64,000 nt of DNA from Rhizopus sp. PT2906 (lineage: Eukaryota; Mucoromycota; Mucoromycetes; Mucorales; Rhizopodaceae), in the NCBI GenBank assembly GCA_025529335.1, contig JAMYHX010000035.1:106075-170074 (forward strand), given 5' to 3'. The translations under genes were made by a program, and so were the position numbers. Positions within the stretch are counted from its first letter, which is position 1; each line of letters starts with the position of its first letter. Shown one piece after another: positions 44,516-55,650 of this stretch. Under the pieces are notes generated by a model. That model was not told where the DNA came from, made no database searches, and worked only from the letters and a program-made list of their open reading frames with translations.

Positions 44516-45315
44516 CTAAACCTTGAAACCACGAGAAGAACGCTTACCACGAGCACGTTCGAACTTACGACCTTCAGAACGGACATAGGGCTTCTTGTTC
44601 TTGTGAGGACCGAAACCAAAGTGCTTGGCAGATTCACGAGCGTTCTTAGCACCACGGATGAGGATAGTGTTGGCACCAGTAGGAGCACGGAGAGCCAATT
44701 GATCCAAGGTCAAACATTCACCACCAGCCTTCAAGATACGGGCCTTGGCGGTCTTGGTGAAGTGAAGGGCAGCAACAGAGAGCTTGGGGACTTCAAGGAG
44801 ACGGCTGTCATCAGTGACGGTACCGACAACGACGACAGTGTTGTTACCCTTGGCGCTGCGAACAACACGAGAAAGACTGACGGGAGGACGGTTGACACGA
44901 GACATAAAGAGACGCTTCAAGACGACCTTGTTGAATTTAGCATCAGTACGACGAGCAAGGAAACGGTAAAGCTAAAGAGAAAAAAAAAAAATCGCAAAAT
45001 GAGAATTATGTCATAATCGTATATGTTTCTTTTTGCTGTACCTTGACTAATAAAGCCAAGTAAACGTTGTCAGACTTGGGGGAAGTACGGTTGGAGTTCT
45101 TGACGTGGTGTTTTTTCAAGTCAATACCCTAATTTCAATTGTAAATGATTAGCATTCCATTGGCTTTACATCATTCCCATTCACATGCTCTCTCTCTCTC
45201 CCCCCCTTCTGCCTTTATTTTCTTTTTTTTCTCTCTCTCTCCTCATCAATCCATTCATCTGCTCATTCATCCATCCATTCACCCTCTATAAATGTTGTAG
45301 TTTGTACTTTACCAT
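44516..45315 (-). CDS. RPL18: 60S ribosomal protein eL18
   Basis: Three exons: 45313-45315 (the ATG alone), 45042-45128 and 44516-44971. They total 546 bases and give 181 residues (the yeast protein has 186). Exon 1 ends directly after ATG, followed by GTAAAG; intron 1 is 184 nt, long for this region. The protein reads GIDLKKHHVKNSNRTSPKSD, NVYLALLVK, LYRFLARRTDAKFNKVVLKR, LFMSRVNRPPVSLSRVVRSA, then TVVVVGTVTDDSRLLEVPKL and the C-terminus KKPYVRSEGRKFERARGKRS. The codons are strongly biased (many C-ending), as expected for a highly expressed gene. eL18 is a structural large-subunit protein. Confidence 0.95.
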
Positions 45316-45590
45316 TGTTACAGATGCTTGACAGCTGAAGTATTAAAGAAGGAATCATCTGCTTACAGTCGTTCTGCCCTCAATTGGACAATTGCTTGGA
45401 AATAGCGGTCGGACTTAAAAGGAAATGTATTGCCTTCTCGAGATTAGTTTGGCCCAAAAAGGAAATTTTATAAGAAAAAGTTCCTTGAAATTAAAATGAT
45501 TTCATATTGTCATGAATAACGCTTCGAACTACGTTCCTGCCCATAATTATAAAAAGAGGAAACACGCTCTGTTTATTTACCAGAACTGAG
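45316..45590. other. eL18 upstream region
   Basis: Contains the minus-strand promoter of eL18. No other gene seen. Confidence 0.4.
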
Positions 45591-47195
45591 CCTCATTGAG
45601 CAGCGTTAGTACTATCTTAAAGAGCATGATCAAACAAAATAAGCTCCGTGATATGGAAACATTCAGCTCAAGAATTATTGGAACCAGTGAAACGATACTT
45701 TTACAATCGTTAGAGCATGTCATTGGGCAATCCCAGCAATCGACGAAGCTTTACTACATGTTCGACACCTTTAATGGAACCTAACTAAGGGCTTGAGGTC
45801 GAACGACAACAAGATTGGTATCCTTTGATCTTACGGGTGGCGCATTTGCTGCAAAATACGGTACGCATGAACAAGCATTGGATGCTGGCCGCTGGAAAGC
45901 TATCCAACAGGGCCATGCAAGTAATGGAAATCAAATTGGGCATCTCTTACTTTCTGAACCAACGTATCCGGAAACGAACATCGCAAGCATATAAGCATGG
46001 CTGGCAAAAATAGATGCGTTTGTGTATATCGCAAGAGCCGAAAGTCGATTCCTTAGCTTACGATCCAAAAAATATTTTGCGATCCTTTATGGACCATTAA
46101 TCTTACTCCATTCAGCAACTAAAGGTTTACCAGACAGCAATCGCTTCTGTTTTTCGCATTCTATATCCAAACATTCCTCCAATTTCCAGTAATGTCATTG
46201 TTCAAGCAAAGCTAAAAACGGTAGTCAACTTACCGCAACAAGCATAAATTGAAACCTGGGACTTGTCCATTTTTACAAAGTATATTACAGCCAATTTCAG
46301 CAACAACACCTCTCTTACCATCGACAAGCTGCAGCAGAAGACAGTTCTTTTGCTATGCATTGCAACGATGTAGAGACCAAGATCCGATATCGGTACCTTG
46401 CAAGCATGGGATGTCCACTTCAAGTTTGATAATGATGCAAATCTCACTGATGTTACACCATTCATCAATGTCAAAGAAAGCTCAAGGGAAACATTCAATC
46501 TTGGCGATCTTATTCCAAAAATCAATGTGTAGGCTTTCTTTCCGCTTTCCATCACTTTTGATACTTCTTACCTTAATTGAAAAGTGTATCCATACTATAC
46601 CAATTTTGAAGCAACTACAATCAAAACGTTCTGCTGCCAAGGCTGAAATAACACGACTCCAGCTTCTCTCCGTGAGCGTCTAGCTTATGTTTTCCCTACC
46701 ATTGGACTGCCTGCCGTCAATCCCTCTGCTACCACCTGTCCTCCTGATTCATCATGGCAACATCAACCCTCCCAAAAACGACCCTCCCTCCAGATTCTGA
46801 GCTCCCTCCGCCAGCTAAGGCTGCAAGACCAACTGCTACGAAACCTCTTCCAAGCCAAGCTGCTACTGCTTATGCATTTATCCCCCCTTCTTCAAATCAA
46901 GATTTTAAATACCTTTATGTTCCTGTCCTATGCTGTATTCTTATCAGCCAATTACGTAGCCGATTACGACGCTTGCAGCCATGCTCTTGATATACATTAT
47001 CCGGGCCGCCACCTTATTGCTCTACTTATTCACAATGACTATGAGTCTGAGTTCCGTTCACAACTAAATTGCAGTTGCCGCTTGCGATGGGTGTGATCCC
47101 CTTGATCCCGCAAATTTGCATAACCCAATGTTCTCCAAATGGAGCCATCAAGTCTTAGCCTACCAATTATAATGATTGGTTTATCTCCCTCTACT
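45590..47195 (+). pseudogene. Decayed ORF of unknown repeat family (possibly retrotransposon Gag-like)
   Basis: Plus-strand fragments in at least three frames run in order. They are SETILLQSLEHVIGQSQQST, then VSFDLTGGAFAAKYGTHEQA and LDAGRWKAIQQGHASNGNQI, then WLAKIDAFVYIARAESRFLS and LRSKKYFAILYGPLILLHSA. A Pro/Gln-rich part (LPAVNPSATTCPPDSSWQHQ) and LSANYVADYDACSHALDIHY follow, ending CDGCDPLDPANLHNPMF and SKWSHQVLAYQL. Reading together they suggest one protein of about 500 residues broken by stops and frameshifts. I do not recognise the family. The lack of enzymatic motifs and the Pro/Gln-rich part would fit a Gag-like or structural retroelement protein. Confidence 0.35.
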
Positions 47196-47960
47196 CACCC
47201 CCATTAGATTATATGCTTTTCCCCTCCACCACCAGTACCTTCCCCACTCCCACCACACGATACACCACACCTTGTTGAACTTGCCCGGGCAATTTGAGTA
47301 TAAAAATACTACGTGCCCACTTGGGTTTAATAAAAAGATTGTTTAACCATATCAGAAAGAGAGATTGACTCTTTCAAACTTCCTTTTGAGGCATTGATCC
47401 AATTGATAAGGACTAAGCAAGCTTTGTATGGCTTTGGTATAATTGGCGTATTTTATGAGTTAGATCATCCTATTATTGCATACATATTTTATTTGTATTG
47501 GCTTATCGTACATTATTTAGCCCCTTTTTCTTTCTATAAATTATCTACAAGTTGTCGACTTTAGACTTTTTGCAAAGCTGAATACAACAGGAATGATTCA
47601 AAACTAGTGATTGGCACGTAGATATATGAGTGTCCTCATCGCATTGATTGTTCTACTGGATCATTGTAATGAGCCCAAAGATGAATCCTTTAACTGTTCC
47701 CCTTTTTGATGCATCACGGCTACATACGAAGATCTTTATCGATCAAGAGATTTAGTCAAGGGTTAGTACTAGTAAGACTGCCTATCCTTAATTTGTACAA
47801 TGTATTCATCTGGCATTGGAGAGGGAGGAGGAAAGTGTGTATGATATCCTGAGTGCTTTGAGTATTACACACTTTGAAATTTGTTATCTTGGCTGTTATT
47901 ATTCGAATTACAGATAAATAATAGTGGAGCGCGAACTAAAACTTTTTTCTTTTATTGACG
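47196..47960. other. Intergenic region upstream of Spc25
   Basis: No gene supported. C-rich repeats near 47215-47280 may be the end of the preceding relic. The promoter of the Spc25 gene should lie in the last 200 bases. Confidence 0.4.
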
Positions 47961-48812
47961 ATGAATACAACTGATCTAAAGATTGGAGAATATGAACAAA
48001 AACTAGATAGAATAATAAATACAATAAGGAATCGCTTTGAAACAAAGACCAAGTCAATTTCAGAGAATGTCAAATCGTTTAGAGCTCGCATTAATGCATT
48101 AGAAGAGAATCAAAAGCATACAGTAGAAGGAATAGAAAAGCTAAAAAGGAGTATAAAAGAGTATGAGAAGAGTAAGCGATCTTAATAAAGGTTGATTGGC
48201 AACTTATATAATACCTCAGAGCTATTGGAAACTAGAGATCCTTCGATACTGGAACGAGAGAAAGAACTAAGGCGAGAACTTGAAGATCGACAAAGTCAAG
48301 CAGATAAACTAGTTGAAGCAATTGGACAATTGAAAGACCTGATACAGAAAATGCAAGAAGAGAAAAAAAGTGTAGAGATTGAACGAAAGAGCACACAGGC
48401 AATATTCCAAGTACGAGGTTGTATAACACATACAGGATTATCAATAGAGCCTATATCAGAAGGTATATATATATATATATATATTCTTATAATCCGATCT
48501 TTTCTTGATATTGACTTGTTATAAGATGAGGAATATGATAGAATTAGGTTTACCTATCGAAGGTTGAACCCTGCTCGACCAAAGATAACTTATTCTTTTA
48601 TTTTAAACATAGCAGAATCCAGTATTTATTCAGGTATTTAAAGATAAAAAGAAACAACAATAAATCATTCACCTATCATTATATCTTTAGTGTCAGATTG
48701 TGTGCCAAATATTCCAAATATACAACATGAAGTGGATGAGTTAAATAAAAGTAGGAACCTATTTGCGTTTATGATCAGAGTAAGGCTATTATTAGAGGCA
48801 TTGACAAAATAA
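47961..48812 (+). CDS. SPC25: Kinetochore protein Spc25 (Ndc80 complex)
   Basis: Spc25 pairs with Spc24 to anchor the Ndc80 complex at the inner kinetochore. The ATG at 47961 begins MNTTDLKIGEYEQKLDRIIN, followed by a long coiled coil (FRARINALEENQKHTVEGIE; EREKELRRELEDRQSQADKL; IGQLKDLIQKMQEEKKSVEI). The first intron, 48172-48219 (48 nt), removes in-frame stops. A TA-rich intron follows at about 48461-48525. The C-terminal globular RWD-like domain reads DEEYDRIRFTYRRLNPARPK, ITYSFILNIAESSIYS, SVSDCVPNIPNIQHEVDELN and KSRNLFAFMIRVRLLLEA. This fits the Spc25 pattern of Y-x-F/I strands, D/C-x-P-x-I and LN-x-x-x-x-L-x-x-F-x-x-x-x-R. Stop TAA at 48810-48812. Identification is by pattern, not by close identity. 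Confidence 0.8.
48462..48482. repeat. (TA)n microsatellite in a Spc25 intron
   Basis: About 10 TA units directly after the intron donor GTATAT. Confidence 0.75.
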
Positions 48813-48872
48813 ATAAAAAAAAAAACAAAAGATTTCTTGTGTACAGCTCTTTTTCCTTTTTTTTTTTTCTAC

Positions 48873-50318
48873 ATGACTTGTTCTAGTTTTAAAGTACCTA
48901 TTGGTTTTCCCATCTTTGGGCTTGCCTTTACTTCCAATGGTCAACTTGTTGTCGGTGGTGGTGGTGGCGCTGGACGTTCTGGTGTAAAAAATAAGCTAGT
49001 AAGAAGAAAAGAAAAAGAAAAGAAAAGAAATCAGTATGTAATCTATCATTGTCACTAGTCTTTATATAAAATTGATACGCGTCGAAAGGACTTGGAAGAG
49101 GATGCTACATTTGAGTTTTCTTCCGAGGAAGATGCACCCATGAGTTTAGATGTTCATCCAAAAGTTAGCATCATCTCTTTATAACAAAAAGAAGAAACTA
49201 ATCTCTTGAATCAGGATTCTATGGTTATCACAGGTGTTAACAGTACAGAAAGCAACATCAAACAAGGCAGTAATGACAATTGCCGTTTATTCAAAATACT
49301 TGATGACAAGTAAAGCAAAGTATAGATTGCACATACATGTTTATCTGAAATCATCATTATATAGACTAGCACTACAGAAAGCAGTAAACACATTAGAAAG
49401 CAAACAACTAGAAGATTATCAGGTAAAAAAAAATCATTTATTAGAAGAGAAGGGGGGAGATTTAGTTACATATATTTATTGTGTGATTAGGGTGTAGTAC
49501 GCTTTAGCTTTGATGGAAGTTTGGTTGCAACAGGAACAACAGATGGAAAAGTACATGTATTCAACTATCCTGAGCTTGAGCCGCTTTGCATGGCTTTATT
49601 GACAAATAACGGAGAGGTTTTGGATGTCGACATCAATTTGGAAAAGGAGAAACTCATCGGTGTGTTGAGCCAAGAACTAAAACTGATCAACCTTCGCAAC
49701 AAGAAAAACCTTGGAAAAGTAGTGCAGACCATTAGCTACCCTCTCAAGAATTCGCAAGGTGAATTTAGAGCATTTAGATACGGCAGAGGATTCACAAAGG
49801 ATGTTGGTTTTGCTATTGTCAATGATAAGAAGGGAGCTTACATCGTCAAGTACGATGCTTATACATTTGAGCAGCTGAAAATGGTCAAAGTGTCGTCTAA
49901 GCCTATAACAGCCGTCGCATTGAGCCAAGATGGCGCTGTGCTTGCCCTTGGTTGTGCAGATTTGACAATCTTTATTGTAGATGCATCAAGCTTAAGAGTA
50001 AGCAAGAGAAGACAGAAGGTGTGATTTATATCTCATTATATTACGTAGACTCTGGATCGTATCAAGGACGCTCACAGCTTCTCCATTACCTGTATCGCAA
50101 TCAGCCCTGATAGACGAGTTGTGGCCAGTGGTTCTGCAGATAATACATGTCGCATCATCACGCTTCCTCTTCAGTTCTCTCAAACACTACCAATCAACCC
50201 ACTTCACACATTAATGTTGGCTCTTTTGGTTGCAGGCATCTTATTGTGGTTGACAACCCTGATCAACATAGAATCCTACTTCAACCGTGACAACATCGTG
50301 CAGGAGCGCCTTGCGTAA
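48873..50318 (+). CDS. Sec12-like guanine nucleotide exchange factor for Sar1
   Basis: Sec12 is an ER type II membrane protein that loads GTP on Sar1 and starts COPII coat assembly. The ATG at 48873 gives MTCSSFKVPIGFPIFGLAFT, then LVVGGGGGAGRSGVKNKL, the Gly-rich potassium-binding K loop (GGGG-x-x-(K/R)-x-GVKN) characteristic of Sec12/PREB. WD40 blades follow: ATFEFSSEEDAPMSLDVHPK, GVVRFSFDGSLVATGTTDGK, KPITAVALSQDGAVLALGCA and AHSFSITCIAISPDRRVVAS, ending GSADNTCRII. The end is a single hydrophobic helix (LHTLMLALLVAGILLWLTTL) and a short lumenal tail, as expected for a C-terminally anchored Sec12. Short introns lie near 49004-49060, 49166-49213, 49309-49373, 49421-49490 and 50002-50048. 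The gene starts 60 bases after the Spc25 stop. Confidence 0.87.
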
Positions 50319-50605
50319 ATACCCCACGAAATATTTGATGCAAGTTGCTCTTCATAGTTAATACTTAATACGACTTCTTTATAAAACTCTTCTGCTTGAA
50401 ATTTCCAAGAATTGTAAACTTCATTAGGTCTTACATTTTGCTAAAAAATGAGAAGCAATGCAATCTTTGATTAATACTTGCTTGAAAAGCAAATCATGGA
50501 ACAACTGACAATCATTCATAAAGAATTATAGGAATAATATCTTCTCTATATTCTACATATTTCTTTTGTGTGTGTCATTTATTCCTTAATCATCTTTTTG
50601 TTGTA

Positions 50606-51074
50606 TTAAAAATTGTGTTTATTCTCTGTCTCTGTATTGTTTAGCCCACTATTAATATAATGACTATTAGTTTGATGTTGAGTTGATGACTTTTTTGAAA
50701 TTACCATCATTGAAGGAATCCAACGCTTGGGTTCCTGATAACGAACCTATATAAAATAATAATGAATAAGGGGTGATTAAAACTTTGAGTGTGCATTACT
50801 TCTTTTTCAGCAGAAATTTTCCAAACTACAGCAAGAGCAGCAGTCATACCGATGGCAGCAACGATTGTGTTGGATTTCCAGTTGTGTGGTCTTGACCACC
50901 ATCCACCAGCAGGGGACCTTTATATGAAATGGGTTAAAAATCTCTAAATCATTTACAATTGCAGAATTCAGTACCAGACTTCCTTAGGGTATGGATAACG
51001 ACGAACAGCACCCTACAATGAACAAGATGATTAAATGAAATGTGAAACAAGATTCAACAAAAAAAAAATACCAT
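50606..51074 (-). CDS. Small conserved single-pass membrane protein
   Basis: A four-exon gene for about 99 residues, too fragmented to show as one long frame. Exon 1 is the ATG alone (51072-51074), followed by GTATTT; intron 51013-51071. The protein is GAVRRYPYPKEVW, SPAGGWWSRPHNWKSNTIVA, AIGMTAALAVVWKISAEKE, then VRYQEPKRWIPSMMVISKKS and a polar tail ending ENKHNF, TAA at 50606-50608. There is one membrane helix (TIVAAIGMTAALAVVWKI). The YPK-x-VWSPAGGWW block looks like a small mitochondrial inner-membrane protein seen in fungi, possibly an accessory respiratory-chain subunit, but I cannot name it. It is divergent from EMC3, with 178 bases between the starts. Confidence 0.72.
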
Positions 51075-51252
51075 TTCTAATGTTTAACAAATGTAAGAAC
51101 AAAGCAAAATTTCCAAGAAATAGAACGCCTAGGAAAAGTGTGTTCGCCCCGGCTAAACACCGAAACCTGTGACGCAAAAATCACGTGAGCTGAGATGATA
51201 AAGTTGGGCTCCAAACACAGATTGGAGCACATTTATCAAAAGAGTATATATT

Positions 51253-52450
51253 ATGCCTGAACTGTAAGTTGTATCTTCCTCTATTTTGTGTATATTTAGA
51301 TGATGCTAATTACAACTCATCTATACTAGACAGCGCATGATTTTAGATCCCGGTAAGACTTGCTGTAGACTTGCTCCTTTTTACACTTTTAATCGTTTTT
51401 TTTTTTTTGTTTTATGCGACATTAGCAATACGTGATTGGGTTTTGATTCCCATCATGATTGTGATGGTCCTTGTAGGCATTCTTCGTCATCATATCACAA
51501 TGTTAATTACTGGCACTCCAAAAACACCGCAACCAAAGGCTATCCGAGAATCGTAATTAATACACAGTTAGACTCTCTCTCTCATCTATATTCACTTTTT
51601 GCCACTTTTTTTTTTTTTTTACAGTAAAGCTCTGTTACGCGCCTTACGTCTAAGAACATTTGGCAACGCAATACCACAGCAAGCGTTTGAGGATCGTAAA
51701 AATTACTTGGCTAACGCCTTTGACAGAGGCGAATACTTGAAGAATCCTGCACCCAGCAAAGAAACTGGTGCTCCACCTAACCCTATGACAGATCCAGACA
51801 TGATGGAAGGTATGATGGATGGTTTAAAGAAGCAGTTGACAAACATGGTGCCTCAAATGATTATTATGGGGTGGATCAACTTTTTCTTTCAAGGATTTGT
51901 TGTTAGTAAGTTAATTATTCTTTACCCTTCCTTGCAGCTCAGTAAACCGTTTGTTATGCACATTTTAGCCAAGCTTCCTTTTCCTTTGACACCTCGGTTC
52001 AAATCTATGCTGCAGAGCGGTGTGGATACGCGTGATATGGATGTCAGTTGGGTTTCTTCTCTTTCATGGTACTTTTTAAACTTGTTTGGTTTAGGAAGTG
52101 TCTTTTCCTTGATTCTTGGAGATAACAATGGTAAGATTTAATTAACTGAAGAACCATAGTAGTTTGAACCCTTTTTCTCTTTAGCTGCTGGCGTAGATAT
52201 GACAGCAATGAGCGCCATGCCTGGTATGATGCCTGGTATGAGTCAACCGGGTCAACCTCAAGATTTCAACAAGCTCTTCTTGGCAGAGAAAGAAAATATC
52301 ATGATTACACCTCATCAATGGGAACTGGAAGATATTGAGCAAAGATTGTTGGAAAAATACGGCAAGAGACCATATAATCAACAGAGAAGGAAAAGTTATG
52401 CGGAAGCTGTGAAAGCAATGCCACCCAAAAAGGGCAATAAACGTCGTTGA
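51253..52450 (+). CDS. EMC3: ER membrane protein complex subunit 3 (EMC3)
   Basis: EMC3 is the insertase core subunit of the EMC, related to YidC/Oxa1/Get1, and places tail-anchored and multi-pass proteins in the ER. The start at 51253 is an 11-base exon (MPEL) joined to QRMILDP, then AIRDWVLIPIMIVMVLVGIL. Family segments: RHHITMLITGTPKT, ESKALLRALRLRTFGNAIPQ, AFEDRKNYLANAFDRGEYLK, DPDMMEGMMDGLKKQLTNMV, PQMIIMGWINFFFQGFVVTK, LPFPLTPRFKSMLQSGVDTR and SWYFLNLFGLGSVFSLILGD. The intron at about 51908-51969 uses the distal acceptor TTTTAG; a nearer TTGCAG would lead to a stop. The Met/Pro-rich segment and basic C-terminus (PPKKGNKRR) are usual. Stop TGA at 52448-52450, only 8 bases from the convergent protease stop. 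Confidence 0.93.
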
Positions 52451-52458
52451 ATGTTTTA

Positions 52459-53847
52459 TTAATGCTTGGATTTAGCTAATCCTACTCGTGCGTTACCAAA
52501 ATCATAAACTGAATAATAACTTCTTAAGAATGTATCACCCAAAATAGCGAGAGGAGTATCAGCTTCTCCTATACCAGAGAAGCACAAGTTGTTGAAAGGA
52601 TTAATGTCAACAGACCTTTTGGCTCTGACGATGTCCCTGAGAGGAATAGGGAATTCTTGACCGCCTAAACTGAACGTGATGGCTTCGTCTGATTTTGAGT
52701 CTGCCAAGTCGCATGGCATTCGCCAACCATAAAAAAAGTTATACTGAGCCCCAGGGATGGATGCATGAATAGCTTTTGACAGGGCTGTTGGAAGAATAAT
52801 CAAAGTGGTTCCTGTGTCTACAATAGCAGGCATGCTTGTACCATTCATGATATCTTTACCCTTCACACCGATACCATTTAAATCAACTTGCCAATATGTC
52901 TTTTCAGTTAATGGAACATACTTGAGTTCTCCTTCAAAATGTTCCTTGTTTATATCGCCGAAAAGCTACGAAATAAGCGTCTGTGTGTTATAATCATTTC
53001 ACTGCTATCCTTAATGTACTTACAATTTCGCCTTTTCCACCATCACGAGGGTGGCCCAAATAAAAGCTAACTACAGGGCCAGCTATTCGTCCCGAACGAT
53101 ACAAGTCCTCAACGATTGAGCTTTGAAGTCCCGTATAAGCCAACGGAGGGAACCCTAGGCCAAAGATACCGTCCATGTACTTATCACGGGATAAATCTAC
53201 CGTTTCGGCAGAGACTAAACCCAAGAGTTGACGATCCTGCGTAACCTTGCCGATATGTACAGAGTCCATGCCAACGTAGCCTCTGACGCTTGATCCGTCT
53301 CCGTACTGGAGCCTCCAGGTCTTGTTGTTAACAATTTCAAATGATGAAGACTTGGTAGGATCAAATCGACGGTGTGTACCACAAGATTGAAGGCAAGAAA
53401 TGGATGGTATCCAGATATCTGAACTTCCCGTATCAAAATCCATAGTAAACCTTTGTGGAGGTGTTCCAATAGATATTTCACCAATATACTTTTTTTTTTA
53501 AAAAAAAAAGAACAGCTTAATTTAAACGTGATATATGTGTAATCATGTATGGGGAAGGTTACCTCTATATCAACATAGACACTTTCTAATTCTATACCTG
53601 AAATAGCCGAACTGATACGCCCATTAAGCTCATTATCGACTATGCCATATTTACCAAGTGCGTGTTTGATACGAGCTAATGTGCTCATAGCGCGTCCATC
53701 AGTATGCTCGAGCTCAACACTTTACAAGATTGTTAATGTACTTCTTTGCATCATGATAATAACTACTTACTTTAGAGTCGATTGTGCTGCCACTGTAAGA
53801 ATTATCTGGCTAGTAATAAGCCAAGCTATTAAATGACTATTACGCAT
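52459..53847 (-). CDS. Secreted pepsin-like aspartic protease (family A1)
   Basis: Start at 53847. The N-terminus MRNSHLIAWLITSQIILTVA is a signal peptide, followed by a propeptide (ARIKHALGKYGIVDNELNGR). The mature enzyme has the first catalytic motif MDFDTGSSDIWIPSISC (DTGS), the flap YGDGSSVRGYVGMDSVHIG, and IFGLGFPPLAYTGLQSSIVE. Next are GEIVSTL or the spliced GEI-LFGDINKEHFEG, YWQVDLNGIGVKG, the second motif AIVDTGTTLIILPTALSKAI (DTGT), and ILGDTFLRSYYSVYDFGNAR near the C-terminus. Both catalytic Asp are present. Introns lie near 53720-53775, 53480-53565 and 52965-53030. The single-copy disulfide CLQSC and no GPI or membrane tail suggest secretion or vacuolar delivery. No sign of decay. 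Confidence 0.92.
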
Positions 53848-55640
53848 TGTAAAAGTTAAAAAGAACCAAGAAGAAAGAACCCGTACAAGAGACAAATGGA
53901 AATTTATATTTTATATTCTAGTTTAGATGTATGCATTTATGTCTCTCCTTGATAGAAACTAAGAATAAGAATGAATTTCAATTAGTAGTTTTACAGTTAA
54001 AAGCGCAAGTGTTCTTTAAATGAATCTGCTCAATTTTAACTGATGACATGCTCTATTACCGTCAATATTCTATATAAAATATACAATAATTCTCCATAAG
54101 TTCAATTAAATAATACCTATGGAAGCAAGAATAGATACAAAACTGGGTATCCTTTATTATGGTTTGATGATCCTATTGCTTCTACGTGACAAAAAAAAAC
54201 CCTCGTAAGGTAATCGGGAATATTCATATCTCAACTGAACTACTTAACTTATTATTATTATTATTGTAATTATATTCAATGACACCCTCTTGGTTTTTCT
54301 TCTTATTAAGGAATGGGTTAATACAACACACAGTGAGCTTTAACTCTTTACATAGATTAAATAGTACAATGATGCTATACATATGGCACACTATTAAATT
54401 TTGTACTTTATACCACGCCGTCATACCGTGTTTGACATAATAGGGCGTTCACGACGTTTTTTAGAACGATTCAATGCTGTTGTATAGTATCTTTTTGTAG
54501 GGAGAAAAAGTGTGTGTATTTTGAGTTTATACTAGGTCAACCGCATAATACTTTCAAAGGCCACCCTGTAAAATAACTTTTTAAATGGTAACCTTTTCAT
54601 TTCTTTGAAACGTTGTGCATGTACTAGAATGCCACAGTCGCAACTGAAGCTATTTTGTCAATTTGTACATCTCTGCAGAGACAAGCTGCAAGAATTAAAG
54701 GCTTGGGTTATTGTCCTTTTCTTTACTACAAGCTGCAAGAGCTATTCTGCAATACCCTATGAAATAGAAGTTAGATACTTTAGTGCTTGACGTATATAGT
54801 AGCGTTTCAAATATGACGTTCTTTCTTGATGGGTCCTTCTCCCACACCGGCTTCACTACGGGTAATTTTTCTCTTTCTGAAGGGCTTACAGGTCTTGCTA
54901 TTCTGACTGAACACCTAAATTAAGAATGAAGCTGCCACTTTGAAAGTTGAAATTGAGCCAATAAAACTTTGGCCCGAGAAGAACAATAGTTTTGATCTTG
55001 CTGAAATAAAGAACCTACAGTCATACTGTTCTTAATCTAAAACAAAAACATGTCTGACAAAGTGTCTGTGATAAACTGAATACGGCTGTGTTTCGAGTCA
55101 TGATATCATTGGAAACTAGGATAATGGGACATCATAAAATATTATGGCATTATGAGCCCCACAAGTGCTTTTACTAGTATATCGTACACAGCACAATAAG
55201 AACTTTTAAAAGCGTCAAAAAATAAGAGCAAAACGTATCGCTGAAAAGTGAAGTACTTTTACATTATAATCGCCCTGTAACCTAGTTTGTAATTGTAGCT
55301 GGCAGTTATGCTGTATCTATCCTTGCCCTAAGTTTAGGTGAGTGATATACTGAAAGATTGTTAACAGGTTTATCTTCACCTCATATCTCCAAGGAAGTAC
55401 TCTGTTAAATAAGTCTAGGCTTGTAATGGTGCAATATTCGCTACCTATAGAACAAGTTTGGAATTGCGCTTATGAACAGATAATATACCAATATCTTACA
55501 AAACTAGCCTCACAAGTCAAAGTAACAACAATAGTATCACTAAATTATTCTAAAGTAGCTCGGGTTCTTTATACAATTTTTGAATTTTTTAACAGTTTTT
55601 ATACGAATACACAAAATATATACAAATATACACATAATCA
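53848..55640. other. Gene-poor stretch
   Basis: About 1.8 kb between the protease promoter and the phosphodiesterase 3' end. No gene is supported. Short ATT repeats lie near 54245-54270, and a plus frame at 54605-54790 has no recognisable motif. It probably contains unrecognised repeat debris. Confidence 0.4.
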
Positions 55641-55650
55641 TTTTAAAGGT

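Noticed and set aside
44603..45016. Plus-strand frame of 137 codons
   Set aside because: It is the antisense shadow of eL18 exon 3 and continues into its intron.
45129..45312. Possible C/D-box snoRNA in eL18 intron 1
   Set aside because: A TGATGA is present, but no CTGA box with terminal stem is visible at suitable spacing.
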